Below the pieces are notes generated by a model. It worked only from the letters and a program-made list of their open reading frames with translations, did not search any database and had not been told where the DNA came from. DNA of 64,000 nt from Algoriphagus marincola DSM 16067 (GTDB lineage: Bacteria > Bacteroidota > Bacteroidia > Cytophagales > Cyclobacteriaceae), in contig NZ_AUBU01000001.1 in NCBI RefSeq assembly GCF_000429405.1, positions 319,321 to 383,320 on the forward strand, given 5' to 3'. Below, one piece after another: positions 1 through 7,605 of this stretch (position 1 is its first letter; each line of letters opens with the position of its first letter). The translations under genes and the position numbers were made by a program.

Positions 1-240
1 GAGTTGAAGGCATTTCATTCCAATCAAACCGTCGAACAAACTATCGAGCCTGGTCAGGAAATAACTGCTATACTCATCGAAACGACCGATGGAAGATCTA
101 TCCGTCACGAACCTGTGATAGGTTCTGGTTTTCTCTCTCAAAGTTCGCGGGAAGTTCGGCTTCCTACTAATTTGAAGTCACTCAAAGTGATTGATTACAA
201 AGGGGATAGTAAGGATATTGATTTAAGTATCTTGAACTAG
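1..240 (+). CDS. C-terminal end of an ASPIC/UnbV-domain (FG-GAP/VCBS-type) protein, 5' end outside window
   Basis: The reading frame is open from the first base of the window, so only about the last 79 residues are present. The stretch GSGFLSQSSREVRLPT resembles the ASPIC/UnbV tail domain, where a 'G.yLSQs...vhfgl' motif follows FG-GAP/VCBS beta-propeller repeats. Such proteins are usually secreted or surface lipoproteins in Bacteroidota. The TTG at position 4 is unlikely to be the true start because the codons before it are also open. The TAG stop overlaps the stop of the convergent creatininase gene through a shared CTAG. Family assignment from this short piece is moderate; function is unknown. 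Confidence 0.55.
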   Translation, partial: ELKAFHSNQTVEQTIEPGQEITAILIETTDGRSIRHEPVIGSGFLSQSSREVRLPTNLKSLKVIDYKGDSKDIDLSILN

Positions 241-998
241 CGGTAGAGCTCATCAGGTTTAGCTGCGCAGATATCTACCATAAGATCAGCAACTTTGTCC
301 GTCACTGCATCAAAATAGTGCTGTCCTTTTTCAGGGCTTGCTTTTTTTGGGTTTCCTATGCCAGTATCCTCAGTCACCTGAGACCATTTGCGTTCTGCCC
401 AAGCCCATTTTTCCCGAATACCTTTAATGGTGGATTTCTTTTCGTGTCCGTCACCAGCTTCTTCAAGTGGTAAGACCAATTCGGGGTGAAGGTATTGGAT
501 TAATGCGGTTTCCATTTCGTCAGCATGATCTCCCGCTTCTTCGAAAAACTTGCTTTTATCCAAGGCCTGAAACCAATTGCAGGTGAAAAGAAGCATATTC
601 GGAAATTTTAGGCCTAATTCCCGTAGCGCTGTTTTAAAGTCATTTCCTCCGTGCGAATTTAGAATCAAAAATTTGCGCACTCCTTGTCGATCCATCACTT
701 CTAAGATGTCACTAATGATGGCCATTTGTGTGCTTGGATTCATATTAATATCCAGATAAATGTCTGCCTGGCCTGTATTGACCCCAAATGGAATAGTCGG
801 CAGTATCACCACATTGGCACCTTTATCCCAAGCCTTTCTTCCAGCCTCTGCACCGATAGCATCCGCTTCATAGACATCCGTTCCGTAAGGCATATGGTAA
901 TTGTGAGCTTCAGTCGCTCCCCATGGCAATACGGCGAGTTCATAGCGATGCTTTTTTAAATATTTCCAGTTTGTTTCTTTAAGCAGATATGGCTTCAT
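237..998 (-). CDS. Creatininase-family amidohydrolase
   Basis: A 253-residue protein of the creatininase / mycofactocin-system family, metal-dependent amidohydrolases of about 240-260 residues. Family metal-ligand blocks are visible: the N-terminal PWGATEAHNYHMPYGTD (Glu, His, Asp), the central NSHGGN, and GDHADEMETAL with the late Glu. No signal peptide, so cytoplasmic. The natural substrate cannot be read from the sequence: family members act on creatinine, formamidopyrimidines or peptide-like amides, and there is no creatine pathway nearby. It stands alone, divergent from the glycosylasparaginase operon and convergent with the fragment on its left. Confidence 0.85.
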   Translation of the reverse strand: MKPYLLKETNWKYLKKHRYELAVLPWGATEAHNYHMPYGTDVYEADAIGAEAGRKAWDKGANVVILPTIPFGVNTGQADIYLDINMNPSTQMAIISDILEVMDRQGVRKFLILNSHGGNDFKTALRELGLKFPNMLLFTCNWFQALDKSKFFEEAGDHADEMETALIQYLHPELVLPLEEAGDGHEKKSTIKGIREKWAWAERKWSQVTEDTGIGNPKKASPEKGQHYFDAVTDKVADLMVDICAAKPDELYR

Positions 999-1081
999 AA
1001 AAATTTGGTAGGGTTTACTTTAATTTTTGATTAAATAGACCTGAAATTGATAATTTCAAGAATTAACCCAATTTAGTTTCC

Positions 1082-2062
1082 ATGTCTCAAAGAAGAAAAT
1101 TTATCAAGAAAACACTTTTTGGCTCGGCAGTTTTAATCCCGGGTGTGAACAAGGCTTTGCCGATTTTTCAACCAATATCAAAACCTGCAGATGGTCCACT
1201 CATTCTATCCACTTGGAATCATGGAATTCCCGCCAACGCCGCCGCCATCAGTGCATACAAGCAGACGGGGAGCATAGTTGATGCAGTGGAGATTGGTGTA
1301 AAGGACACTGAGCTTGATATGGAGAATCTATCAGTGGGTCTTCAAGGGCTTCCTGACCGCGAAGGCATCACCACGCTCGATGCTTCGATAATGACTGGTG
1401 ATGGATCTTGTGGGTCAGTTGCTTTTGTCAGGCAGGTGAAGCATCCGATCTCGCTGGCAAGGGCAGTGATGGAAAAGACACCCCATGTGATGCTGGCCGG
1501 GGAAGGAGCGAGACAATTTGCTATTTCACAAGGTTTTCCCATCGAGGAGGAAAAACTCAGCCCAAAGGCTCAAAAAGCTTACGATGAATGGAAAAAAACC
1601 AGTAAATACAAACCTGTCATCAATATTGAGAATCATGATACTATTGGAATGATTGGAATGGATGATAAAGGGGATTTTGCAGGAAGCTGTACGACAAGTG
1701 GCTTAGCCTACAAGATGCACGGAAGAGTGGGAGACAGCCCGATTATAGGAGCAGGACTCTATGTAGACAATGAAGTCGGCGCCGCAACGGCAACCGGTTT
1801 GGGAGAGTCAATTATTCGTATCTGCGGTAGTTTTTTGATTGTAGAGTTGATGCGCCAAGGCAGAACTCCTCAGGAAGCTTGCGAAGAGGCTGTAAGAAGA
1901 TTGATTTCCAAAAACAGGAAGGATATTGCTGATATTCAAGCAGGCTTTCTAGCTATCAATAAAGAGGGGCAAGTTGGTGCTTTTGCCGTACAGCCTGGTT
2001 TCAACTTTGCCCAAGCTACTCTTTCCAATAATGAATTGATTGACTCCAAAAGTCACTTTTGA
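1082..2062 (+). CDS. Tat-exported glycosylasparaginase / isoaspartyl aminopeptidase-type Ntn-hydrolase
   Basis: A 326-residue Ntn-hydrolase of the N4-(beta-N-acetylglucosaminyl)-L-asparaginase family, which cleaves the GlcNAc-Asn bond of glycoasparagines. The precursor is cut before a catalytic threonine; here Thr187 in NHDTIGMIGMD matches that site, followed by the substrate-binding GRVGDSPIIGAGLYVDN and the ATGLGE loop. The N-terminus MSQRRKFIKKTLFGSAV carries a twin-arginine motif, suggesting folded export to the periplasm. First gene of a three-gene operon: its TGA overlaps the cutC ATG, and cutC overlaps the next gene by four bases. Linked genes suggest a periplasmic/envelope role, but the substrate is not determined. 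Confidence 0.88.
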   Translation: MSQRRKFIKKTLFGSAVLIPGVNKALPIFQPISKPADGPLILSTWNHGIPANAAAISAYKQTGSIVDAVEIGVKDTELDMENLSVGLQGLPDREGITTLDASIMTGDGSCGSVAFVRQVKHPISLARAVMEKTPHVMLAGEGARQFAISQGFPIEEEKLSPKAQKAYDEWKKTSKYKPVINIENHDTIGMIGMDDKGDFAGSCTTSGLAYKMHGRVGDSPIIGAGLYVDNEVGAATATGLGESIIRICGSFLIVELMRQGRTPQEACEEAVRRLISKNRKDIADIQAGFLAINKEGQVGAFAVQPGFNFAQATLSNNELIDSKSHF

Positions 2063-2799
2063 TGTCCATATTACTAGAAGCACCCGTTTTTAATATACAA
2101 TCAGCTCTAGATGCTGCCCGATTTGGGGTACATCGCTTGGAGTTATGTGCTAATTTTCCCGAGGGGGGTGAAACACCAAGCGTAGGAATGCTGGAAGTTT
2201 TGAAAAGCGAGCTGGATATTCCAGTTTTTGTAATGATACGTCCCCGAGGAGGAGATTTTTGCTATTCGCAAAAAGAACTCTTGGTGATGAAGCGTGATAT
2301 CGAGGCCCTTGGAAAAGCTGGTGCTGATGGCTTTGTGTTTGGAGTGTTGGATTCTAAAGGAGCTGTACAAAATGATGCTTGCGAGAGCTTACTTAGAGCA
2401 GCATCGGGGAAGCCCTGTACCTTTCATCGAGCATTCGATGCATGCCAAGATCCTGAAAGAAGTCTGGAGGCTATTATTCAGCTAGGTTTTCAACGTATTT
2501 TGACTTCGGGTGCTCGAAATTCCGTCTCTGAAGGAATGGATTTGATCGAGAAGCTATTGCAAATGGCAGGTGATCGAATTATCATCATGCCTGGTGGTGG
2601 TTCAAAGCCTGAGCATGTAAGTCATCTTCAGAAGTATTCAAACTTTCAAGAGATCCATGCTTCATGCAAAACAAAAGTCCTTTCCCCCAATCAATTTATA
2701 AATCCTGAGGTTAGTTTTACGAGTAATCCGGATGATTTCAAGTATCATCTGGGAATAGACGCTAATTTGGTAAAGGAATTTCTGGAGGCAGGGAAATGA
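2062..2799 (+). CDS. cutC: CutC-family protein (copper homeostasis protein CutC)
   Basis: A TIM-barrel CutC-family protein of 245 residues with typical blocks RLELCANFPEGGETPS near the N-terminus, FVMIRPRGGDFCYS, GADGFVFGVLD, TFHRAFDA and ILTSGA. CutC was first linked to copper tolerance in E. coli, but its biochemical activity is unresolved. I take the ATG at 2062 as start because it overlaps the upstream stop (TGATG), implying translational coupling; a TTG one codon earlier is less likely. It sits between a periplasmic glycosylasparaginase and a heme-motif lipoprotein, so the old copper role is not obviously supported here. Confidence 0.88.
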   Translation: MSILLEAPVFNIQSALDAARFGVHRLELCANFPEGGETPSVGMLEVLKSELDIPVFVMIRPRGGDFCYSQKELLVMKRDIEALGKAGADGFVFGVLDSKGAVQNDACESLLRAASGKPCTFHRAFDACQDPERSLEAIIQLGFQRILTSGARNSVSEGMDLIEKLLQMAGDRIIIMPGGGSKPEHVSHLQKYSNFQEIHASCKTKVLSPNQFINPEVSFTSNPDDFKYHLGIDANLVKEFLEAGK

Positions 2800-4334
2800 A
2801 GGGAAGATTGATAGTATTACTTTTTCTAGTAGTAAGCTTGGCATGTGAGCCTATTTCCGAAAGAAAGCAACCCATCCCTAGTTTGTATCAGCTTTCCCAA
2901 ATGGATCTAAAATTGGATGGGGAAAAATTAGCCGAATTGTACTGTGGCAATTGCCATTTGATGCCAGATCCATCCATTTTGGATAAGATAACCTGGAAAG
3001 AAAATGTGCTGCCGGATATGCGAATGCGAATGGGCCTATACCTTGAGGAAGATTTTGGGGTAACGCTACCTCGAGACCGAGGAGTTCCTTCAGGGATTTA
3101 TTCAGACATTCCACTTATTAAGAAGGATGATTGGGAGAAGTTGCGGGATTATTATCTCTCCAAAGCTCCGGATTTTCCTCTTCCACAGAAAGAAAAGATA
3201 GCGCCTGAATTGGGAATTCCTGGATTTGAGGTGTTGATGCCAGCCTTTGATTTCGTTTACCCTGATTTGACCACGATGATTCATGTGGACAGTGCTTCGC
3301 GGATTTGGCTAGGGCATCGATTCAAAAAACTTTTTCACTTGGATCTTTCAGAAAACCCTACGCTCCTTGACTCCCTGAATACCGGTATTGCTCCAGTTTC
3401 TATAGCGAAGAGAGGGAGTTCTTTCGAGCTCTTGACTATGGGACGTATGGACCCATCAAATGATTCCCTAGGTAATATTGTACGATTTATTCCCAATGAG
3501 GGAGATTGGAAAAGGGAAATTATTCAGGAAAAATTAATGCGTCCGGTTCATGTATCTTGGGGGGATTTAAATGGGGATGGCCTTCAAGATCGTGTGATTT
3601 CGCAATTTGGAAATCACTTGGGGAAGCTTAGTGTGTTTTTCGGTGGGGGTGATGAAAATGAGGAAGTAGTATTGAAGGCACTGCTTGGTGCCCGAAAGAC
3701 AGAGTTGGTTGATTGGGATGGGGATGGAGATCTGGACATTGTAGGGATGATGACACAGGCGGTTGAAGGTGTTTTTCTTTGGGAAAATCAAGGTGAGGGA
3801 AGATTTTTCGAAAGGCCTTTGCTTCAGTTCCAACCTGCATTCGGCTCCAGTGATTTTCAGCTCGTAGATATGAATGACGATGGGAAGCTGGATCTTGTTC
3901 TCGTCAATGGTGATAATGCAGACCAATCACAGATTTTGAAAAACTATCATGGTGTGCGAATTTTCAATAATCTCGGTGAAAATGAATTTGAGGAAAGTTG
4001 GTTTTATCCCATGTATGGTGCAAGTGGAGTGGAAGTCGCTGATTTTGATCAAGATGGGGACTTGGATATCGTAGCGATTTCCTTTTTTCCAGATAAAAGT
4101 CAAAAACCAAAAGAGGATTTGATTTTCTTTGAAAATAAGGGCAAGAATCAGTTTAAACCCTATTTGCCAAAGGTTCAATTTGATACCAATTATCTGATTC
4201 TTTCAAAAGGAGATGTTGATGCGGATGGGGATTTGGATATTTTGGTAGGAAGTTTTGATTTTAATGACCTTTACAAAGGACCTTCTGAAAAGTGGCGACC
4301 AATTTTATTAATAAAGAATAAAATTTCTAATTAA
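2796..4334 (+). CDS. Lipoprotein with a c-type heme motif and VCBS/FG-GAP repeats
   Basis: A 512-residue lipoprotein: the signal peptide ends in VVSLAC with Cys17 as likely lipidation site. Residues 50-54 read CGNCH, a c-type heme attachment motif, in a short cytochrome-like N-terminal domain (about 40-130). The remainder holds VCBS/FG-GAP blades with five Ca-binding loops: DLNGDGLQD, DWDGDGDLD, DMNDDGKLD, DFDQDGDLD and DVDADGDLD. This domain combination occurs in Bacteroidota surface proteins of unknown role. The ATG overlaps the cutC TGA (ATGA), making it the third gene of the operon. Function unknown; an electron-transfer or heme-sensing surface protein is possible. Confidence 0.8.
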   Translation: MKGRLIVLLFLVVSLACEPISERKQPIPSLYQLSQMDLKLDGEKLAELYCGNCHLMPDPSILDKITWKENVLPDMRMRMGLYLEEDFGVTLPRDRGVPSGIYSDIPLIKKDDWEKLRDYYLSKAPDFPLPQKEKIAPELGIPGFEVLMPAFDFVYPDLTTMIHVDSASRIWLGHRFKKLFHLDLSENPTLLDSLNTGIAPVSIAKRGSSFELLTMGRMDPSNDSLGNIVRFIPNEGDWKREIIQEKLMRPVHVSWGDLNGDGLQDRVISQFGNHLGKLSVFFGGGDENEEVVLKALLGARKTELVDWDGDGDLDIVGMMTQAVEGVFLWENQGEGRFFERPLLQFQPAFGSSDFQLVDMNDDGKLDLVLVNGDNADQSQILKNYHGVRIFNNLGENEFEESWFYPMYGASGVEVADFDQDGDLDIVAISFFPDKSQKPKEDLIFFENKGKNQFKPYLPKVQFDTNYLILSKGDVDADGDLDILVGSFDFNDLYKGPSEKWRPILLIKNKISN

Positions 4335-4384
4335 TTAATTAAATCAAAATAAAAATCTGAAAATATATATATTTTAATTTAATG

Positions 4385-4416
4385 ATTGGATTATAAGCTG
4401 AAATTCAGTAGTTTAT
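4385..4416 (+). promoter_or_regulatory. Possible promoter of the CBS-domain gene
   Basis: ATTG (4385-4388), 20 bases, then TAGTTTAT (4409-4416), an imperfect match to the Bacteroidota pattern TTG-N19/20-TAnnTTTG with two mismatches in the -7 box. It lies in the AT-rich gap before the ATG at 4443. Confidence 0.3.
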
Positions 4417-4442
4417 AAGTTCACTTTAAAAAAATCTCAATC

Positions 4443-4904
4443 ATGGTTAAAAGTTTTCAAGGAGTAAGACTAGCGGAGCCAAAAAGAAATACTCCGGCTC
4501 CCATTTTGGTAAGAGATCACATGAGTACCAATTTGGTGACATTTCATCCGGAAGACACCATTGACCAGGTACTTGAGGTGCTGACAAAAAGAAAAATTTC
4601 CGGAGCCCCAGTGGTGGATGAATCAGGGGGCTTGGTAGGAATCATCTCAGAGGTAGATTGCCTGAAAGAAATCATCAAAGGGAAATACACCAATACACCG
4701 AAGTTTCCTGCAAAGGTAAAAGAACACATGAGCACAGATGTGATGACTTTATCACCGGATTTATCGCTTTTTGATGCAGCAGGAAAGTTTTTAGAACTTA
4801 AGATTCGCCGTTTTCCAGTTTTGAAAGACAATAGATTAGTAGGGCAAATCAGTCTTAGTGATATCATTCGGGCTTTTCCCAAACTCAAGCATACGACTTG
4901 GTGA
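4443..4904 (+). CDS. CBS-domain pair protein
   Basis: A 153-residue protein made almost entirely of two CBS domains (about residues 25-80 and 93-150). These form a Bateman module that usually binds adenine nucleotides such as AMP, ATP or SAM. The repeats are marked by 'VRDHMSTNLVTFHPEDTI' and 'VKEHMSTDVMTLSPD', with a GAPVVDESGGLVGIIS segment in the first. No catalytic domain is attached, so it is probably a stand-alone ligand sensor or a partner of another enzyme. It is single-cistron, with its own likely promoter and a terminator straight after. Confidence 0.9.
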   Translation: MVKSFQGVRLAEPKRNTPAPILVRDHMSTNLVTFHPEDTIDQVLEVLTKRKISGAPVVDESGGLVGIISEVDCLKEIIKGKYTNTPKFPAKVKEHMSTDVMTLSPDLSLFDAAGKFLELKIRRFPVLKDNRLVGQISLSDIIRAFPKLKHTTW

Positions 4905-4909
4905 AATTT

Positions 4910-4934
4910 AAAGCGACTCTAGGTCGCTTTTTTT
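4910..4934 (+). terminator. Intrinsic terminator after the CBS gene
   Basis: AAAGCGAC-TCTAG-GTCGCTTT stem (4910-4930) followed by a T-run on the + strand, just after the CBS stop. It reaches the stop codon of the convergent metZ, with a weak T-tract in that direction. Confidence 0.8.
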
Positions 4935-6099
4935 ATTTGGATCTTTCCAATGCTCGTTCCACATCCTTTACAATATCTTCAGGGTGTTCTAATCCAACCG
5001 ATAGCCTGATAAGTCCAGGATGAATCCCTACTTTTTCCCGCTCCTCTTCAGTGAGCTTGCTATGTGTGGTAGAGGCAGGATGTGTAATGATACTTCGGCT
5101 ATCTCCAAGATTTGCAGTGATAGAGATCATTTGTAGCTGATCAATGAATCGTTGTGCCCGACTGATGCCACCCTCAAGATTTAAGGTTACTATTCCCCCT
5201 CCCTGACTCATTTGTTTTTGAGCAAGGTGATGTTGAGGGTGAGATTTTAGGAATGGGTACTTTACTTCATTTATGCCCGATTTCCCCTCAAAGTAGCTGG
5301 CAATTTTTAATGCGCTTTCACAATGCCTGTCCATACGAACAGCCAGCGTTTCCATGCTCTTTGATAGCATCCAAGCATTGAAAGGTGAGATAGCAGGGCC
5401 CGTATGGCGGGTAAAAAACTGAACCTCTTTGATCAGGTCTTTTTTGCCTAAAATCAGTCCACCTAGGACGCGTCCTTGCCCATCGATGTATTTCGTAGCA
5501 CTGTGTGTGACGATATGGGCACCCCATTTGGCAGGCTGCTGCAAATAGGGAGTCGCAAAGCAATTGTCCACTACTAAAATCAGATTGTGTGCATCGGCGA
5601 ACTTTCCTGCCCACTCCAGGTCGATGATTTCCAGACCTGGGTTGGAAGGGGTTTCCAAAAAGAGCATTTTCGTATTTGCCTGTAAAAGCTTTTCCCAGTT
5701 TTGATAGTCTGAAATATCTCCATAAGTGGAGGTGATTCCCCATTTTGGAAAGACTCGAGTGAGTAATTGATGAGTAGAGCCAAAAAGTGAGCGTGCCGCC
5801 AAGACATGGTCTCCTTGCTGGAGGAGAGAGGCTATACTTCCAAACATTGCTGCCATACCAGAAGCAGTAGCTACCCCATCTTCAGTTCCCTCTGCTCGAC
5901 AGACCTTTTCGATCAATTCTGATGAATTGGGATTAGCGTACCTGGAATAAATATTTCCCGGGGTTTCATCTGCAAAAGTCGCTCTGGCTTCTTCAGCAGA
6001 ATCGAATGTAAAGCTTGATGTCAGGAAAATAGGGGCTGAGTGTTCCCGCTCGTTGGTTCGGGATTGGGTTCGGATTGACTCTGTTTCGAAATGTGCCAT
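4933..6099 (-). CDS. metZ: O-succinylhomoserine sulfhydrylase (trans-sulfuration PLP enzyme)
   Basis: A 388-residue Cys/Met-metabolism PLP enzyme. The PLP lysine is Lys203 in HSATKYIDGQGRVLGG; the 'DGQGRVLGG' continuation is characteristic of MetZ-type sulfhydrylases rather than cystathionine gamma-synthase or beta-lyase. SRYANPNSSELIEK and VVDNCFATPYLQQP are further family blocks. It would make homocysteine from an activated homoserine and sulfide. O-acetyl- versus O-succinyl-homoserine preference cannot be settled from sequence alone. The gene is preceded by a SAM-I riboswitch (6195-6297) and a clear promoter, so it should be switched off when S-adenosylmethionine is plentiful. Confidence 0.9.
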   Translation of the reverse strand: MAHFETESIRTQSRTNEREHSAPIFLTSSFTFDSAEEARATFADETPGNIYSRYANPNSSELIEKVCRAEGTEDGVATASGMAAMFGSIASLLQQGDHVLAARSLFGSTHQLLTRVFPKWGITSTYGDISDYQNWEKLLQANTKMLFLETPSNPGLEIIDLEWAGKFADAHNLILVVDNCFATPYLQQPAKWGAHIVTHSATKYIDGQGRVLGGLILGKKDLIKEVQFFTRHTGPAISPFNAWMLSKSMETLAVRMDRHCESALKIASYFEGKSGINEVKYPFLKSHPQHHLAQKQMSQGGGIVTLNLEGGISRAQRFIDQLQMISITANLGDSRSIITHPASTTHSKLTEEEREKVGIHPGLIRLSVGLEHPEDIVKDVERALERSK

Positions 6100-6194
6100 A
6101 GAATAATTTTTTTGGAAAAATCAGGCTAGAAAGACTGCTAAAGAATTTCCCAAAAATTCAAAACGAACCAGAAATAGGGTAGATTTTACGCCAA

Positions 6195-6297
6195 CTTATA
6201 GTTCCCAATTTGGGTAGGATTTGGCACCTTTCCCGAAGAAATTTCGGGATGGTTGCCAGAGGGTCATAGAGCCTATTCTCTCGCCTCTTCTTTATAA
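6195..6297 (-). promoter_or_regulatory. SAM-I (S-box) riboswitch controlling metZ
   Basis: Read on the minus strand, the leader carries the S-box core: AGAGGCGAGAG at the 5' side, CTATGACCCTCTGGCAACC, a P3 hairpin CCCGAA...TTCGGG, then AAGGTGCCAAATCCTACCC and a P4 hairpin ACCCAATTTGGG-like stem. P1 is closed by TTTATA (near 6292-6297) with TATAAG (6195-6200). The element lies about 95 bases before the metZ ATG. I see no clear terminator/antiterminator pair between P1 and the start codon, only a short GAATTT/AAATTC hairpin, so the mode (transcriptional or translational) is uncertain. Confidence 0.9.
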
Positions 6298-6317
6298 ATC
6301 AGTTGCCTGAAGTGATA

Positions 6318-6349
6318 CAAATAAAGAGGGAGATTTGGTCATTTCCAAA
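6318..6349 (-). promoter_or_regulatory. metZ promoter, -33 box inside the pth terminator
   Basis: On the minus strand TTTG (6349-6346), 20 bases, then TTTATTTG (6325-6318), close to the Bacteroidota pattern TTTG-N19/20-TAnnTTTG with one mismatch. Transcription would begin near 6311, just before P1 of the SAM-I riboswitch. The -33 box lies within the GGGAGATTTGG arm of the pth terminator hairpin. Confidence 0.65.
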
Positions 6350-6356
6350 TCTCCCT
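6321..6356 (-). terminator. Intrinsic terminator of pth
   Basis: Perfect 11-bp stem GGGAGATTTGG / CCAAATCTCCC (arms 6345-6355 and 6328-6338) with a 6-base loop, followed on the minus strand by TCTTTATTT. It lies 7 bases after the pth stop. Confidence 0.8.
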
Positions 6357-6362
6357 TTTAAA

Positions 6363-6923
6363 TCAGTCATTAAATTGGGTCATAGTTTGGGATATGCCTA
6401 TGGTACAGAATCCAAAAATCATTTCTATGGCTTTGTCCATCATAATGGGTAACTCATCAAACTCGTTTTGAGTAAATCTACCTAAGACATAATCTACCTG
6501 TCGCCCTTTTGGGAAGTCATCTCCAATCCCCATTCTTAGTCTCGGATAGTCTTGCCCTCCGCACAGCGCTTCAATGTTTTTTAGTCCATTATGACCGGCA
6601 GAACTCCCTTTGGCACGCATTCGTAATTTGCCGAATGGAATAGCAACGTCATCGACTAAAACAAGTATATTTCCCTTCGATACGTTGAGCTCTTTCATCC
6701 AATAGTTGACGGCCTTACCACTGAGATTCATGTAGGTGGTAGGTTTGATCAAATGTAGCGTTCGCCCTTTATGCTTGATTTCAGTTTTGAAGGCTAATCG
6801 GTCACTTGTCCAGTCTGCACCTGTTTTTTCAGCTAGTCTATCCAAAGTCAGAAACCCAATATTATGCCTTGTGAGCTCGTATTCCGGTCCAATATTACCT
6901 AGTCCTACTATCAGATATTTCAT
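6363..6923 (-). CDS. pth: Peptidyl-tRNA hydrolase
   Basis: A 186-residue bacterial Pth that frees tRNA from prematurely released peptidyl-tRNA. Characteristic pieces: N-terminal KYLIVGLGNIGPEYELTRHNIGF with catalytic His20, the KPTTYMNLSG loop, VLVDDVAIPFGKLRMRAKGSSAGHNGLK, and RLRMGIGDD. Length is normal. It follows rplY, with a terminator between the two, so pth probably gets read-through transcription from prs-rplY or has its own weak promoter. The three-gene neighbourhood prs-rplY-pth is widely conserved in bacteria. Confidence 0.96.
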   Translation of the reverse strand: MKYLIVGLGNIGPEYELTRHNIGFLTLDRLAEKTGADWTSDRLAFKTEIKHKGRTLHLIKPTTYMNLSGKAVNYWMKELNVSKGNILVLVDDVAIPFGKLRMRAKGSSAGHNGLKNIEALCGGQDYPRLRMGIGDDFPKGRQVDYVLGRFTQNEFDELPIMMDKAIEMIFGFCTIGISQTMTQFND

Positions 6924-6943
6924 ACGAATGTCTTTGTAGCATT

Positions 6944-6979
6944 AAAATAAAAAAATCCTGCCCTTGGGAGGCAGGATTT
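6944..6979 (-). terminator. Intrinsic terminator of rplY
   Basis: AAATCCTGCC (6953-6962) pairs with GGCAGGATTT (6970-6979) across a 7-base loop. On the minus strand the stem is followed by a long T-rich run, 19 bases after the rplY stop. Confidence 0.85.
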
Positions 6980-6997
6980 GATCAAGATTCTAATTGA

Positions 6998-7579
6998 TTA
7001 TTCCTCGTCGCCACCTTTTTTGCCACGAAGTGCTCTTGGAATTCCGATAGTCACGACGGATACATTTGGACTGGTTAGAATTTCAAAGTTCTCAGGCTTC
7101 AATTCGCCTACTTTGAAAGACTTTCCAAGGTCAAGCTTAGAAATATCAACCTCAATGAAATCTGGGAAATCCTTTGCAAGTCCCTTTACTTTCAATGATC
7201 TGGTTTTCAATTCTAGTTTACCACCTTTTGTGATACCAGGAGAGTTACCTACTACTTTCACTGGAATCTCAAACTTGATAGGTCTGTCTTCAGTGTAAGC
7301 CATGAAGTCCACGTGAAGTAAAACTTCACTGACTGGATGGAACTGCGCATCTTTCAACACAGCCTTGATGTGAGTTCCTTCAACGTTAAGGTCTACCAAG
7401 TGAACCTCAGGAGTGTAGATCAAGTCTCTGAAAAGGATAGCAGGACTGTGGAAGTGAATCTGCTCAGGGATACCTGGGCCGTACACTACGCAAGGTACGC
7501 TACCTGATTCTCTGATTTCTTTCAAACTCGCACTGTCGAGATTTGCTCTTTTAAACCCTATAATCTCTAGTGTTTTCAT
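6998..7579 (-). CDS. rplY: 50S ribosomal protein L25 / general stress protein Ctc
   Basis: A 193-residue long-form (CTC) L25: an N-terminal 5S-rRNA-binding L25 domain (about 1-90, with VYGPGIPEQIHFHSPA and HVDFMAYTEDRP) and a C-terminal TL5-type beta domain (about 95-190). The tail ends in acidic/glycine-lysine residues (GKKGGDEE). It is 26 bases downstream of prs on the same strand and is probably co-transcribed from the prs promoter. Confidence 0.95.
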   Translation of the reverse strand: MKTLEIIGFKRANLDSASLKEIRESGSVPCVVYGPGIPEQIHFHSPAILFRDLIYTPEVHLVDLNVEGTHIKAVLKDAQFHPVSEVLLHVDFMAYTEDRPIKFEIPVKVVGNSPGITKGGKLELKTRSLKVKGLAKDFPDFIEVDISKLDLGKSFKVGELKPENFEILTSPNVSVVTIGIPRALRGKKGGDEE

Positions 7580-7605
7580 GTGTATTTGTATTTAAAATTG
7601 GTTTT

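Noticed and set aside
3567-3926. 119-residue antisense frame within the VCBS lipoprotein gene
   Set aside because: Antisense shadow of Asp/Gly-rich calcium loops; no independent support.
7309-7325. CACGTGAAG-like stretch as a possible parS site
   Set aside because: Lies inside rplY and only half of the parS palindrome matches.
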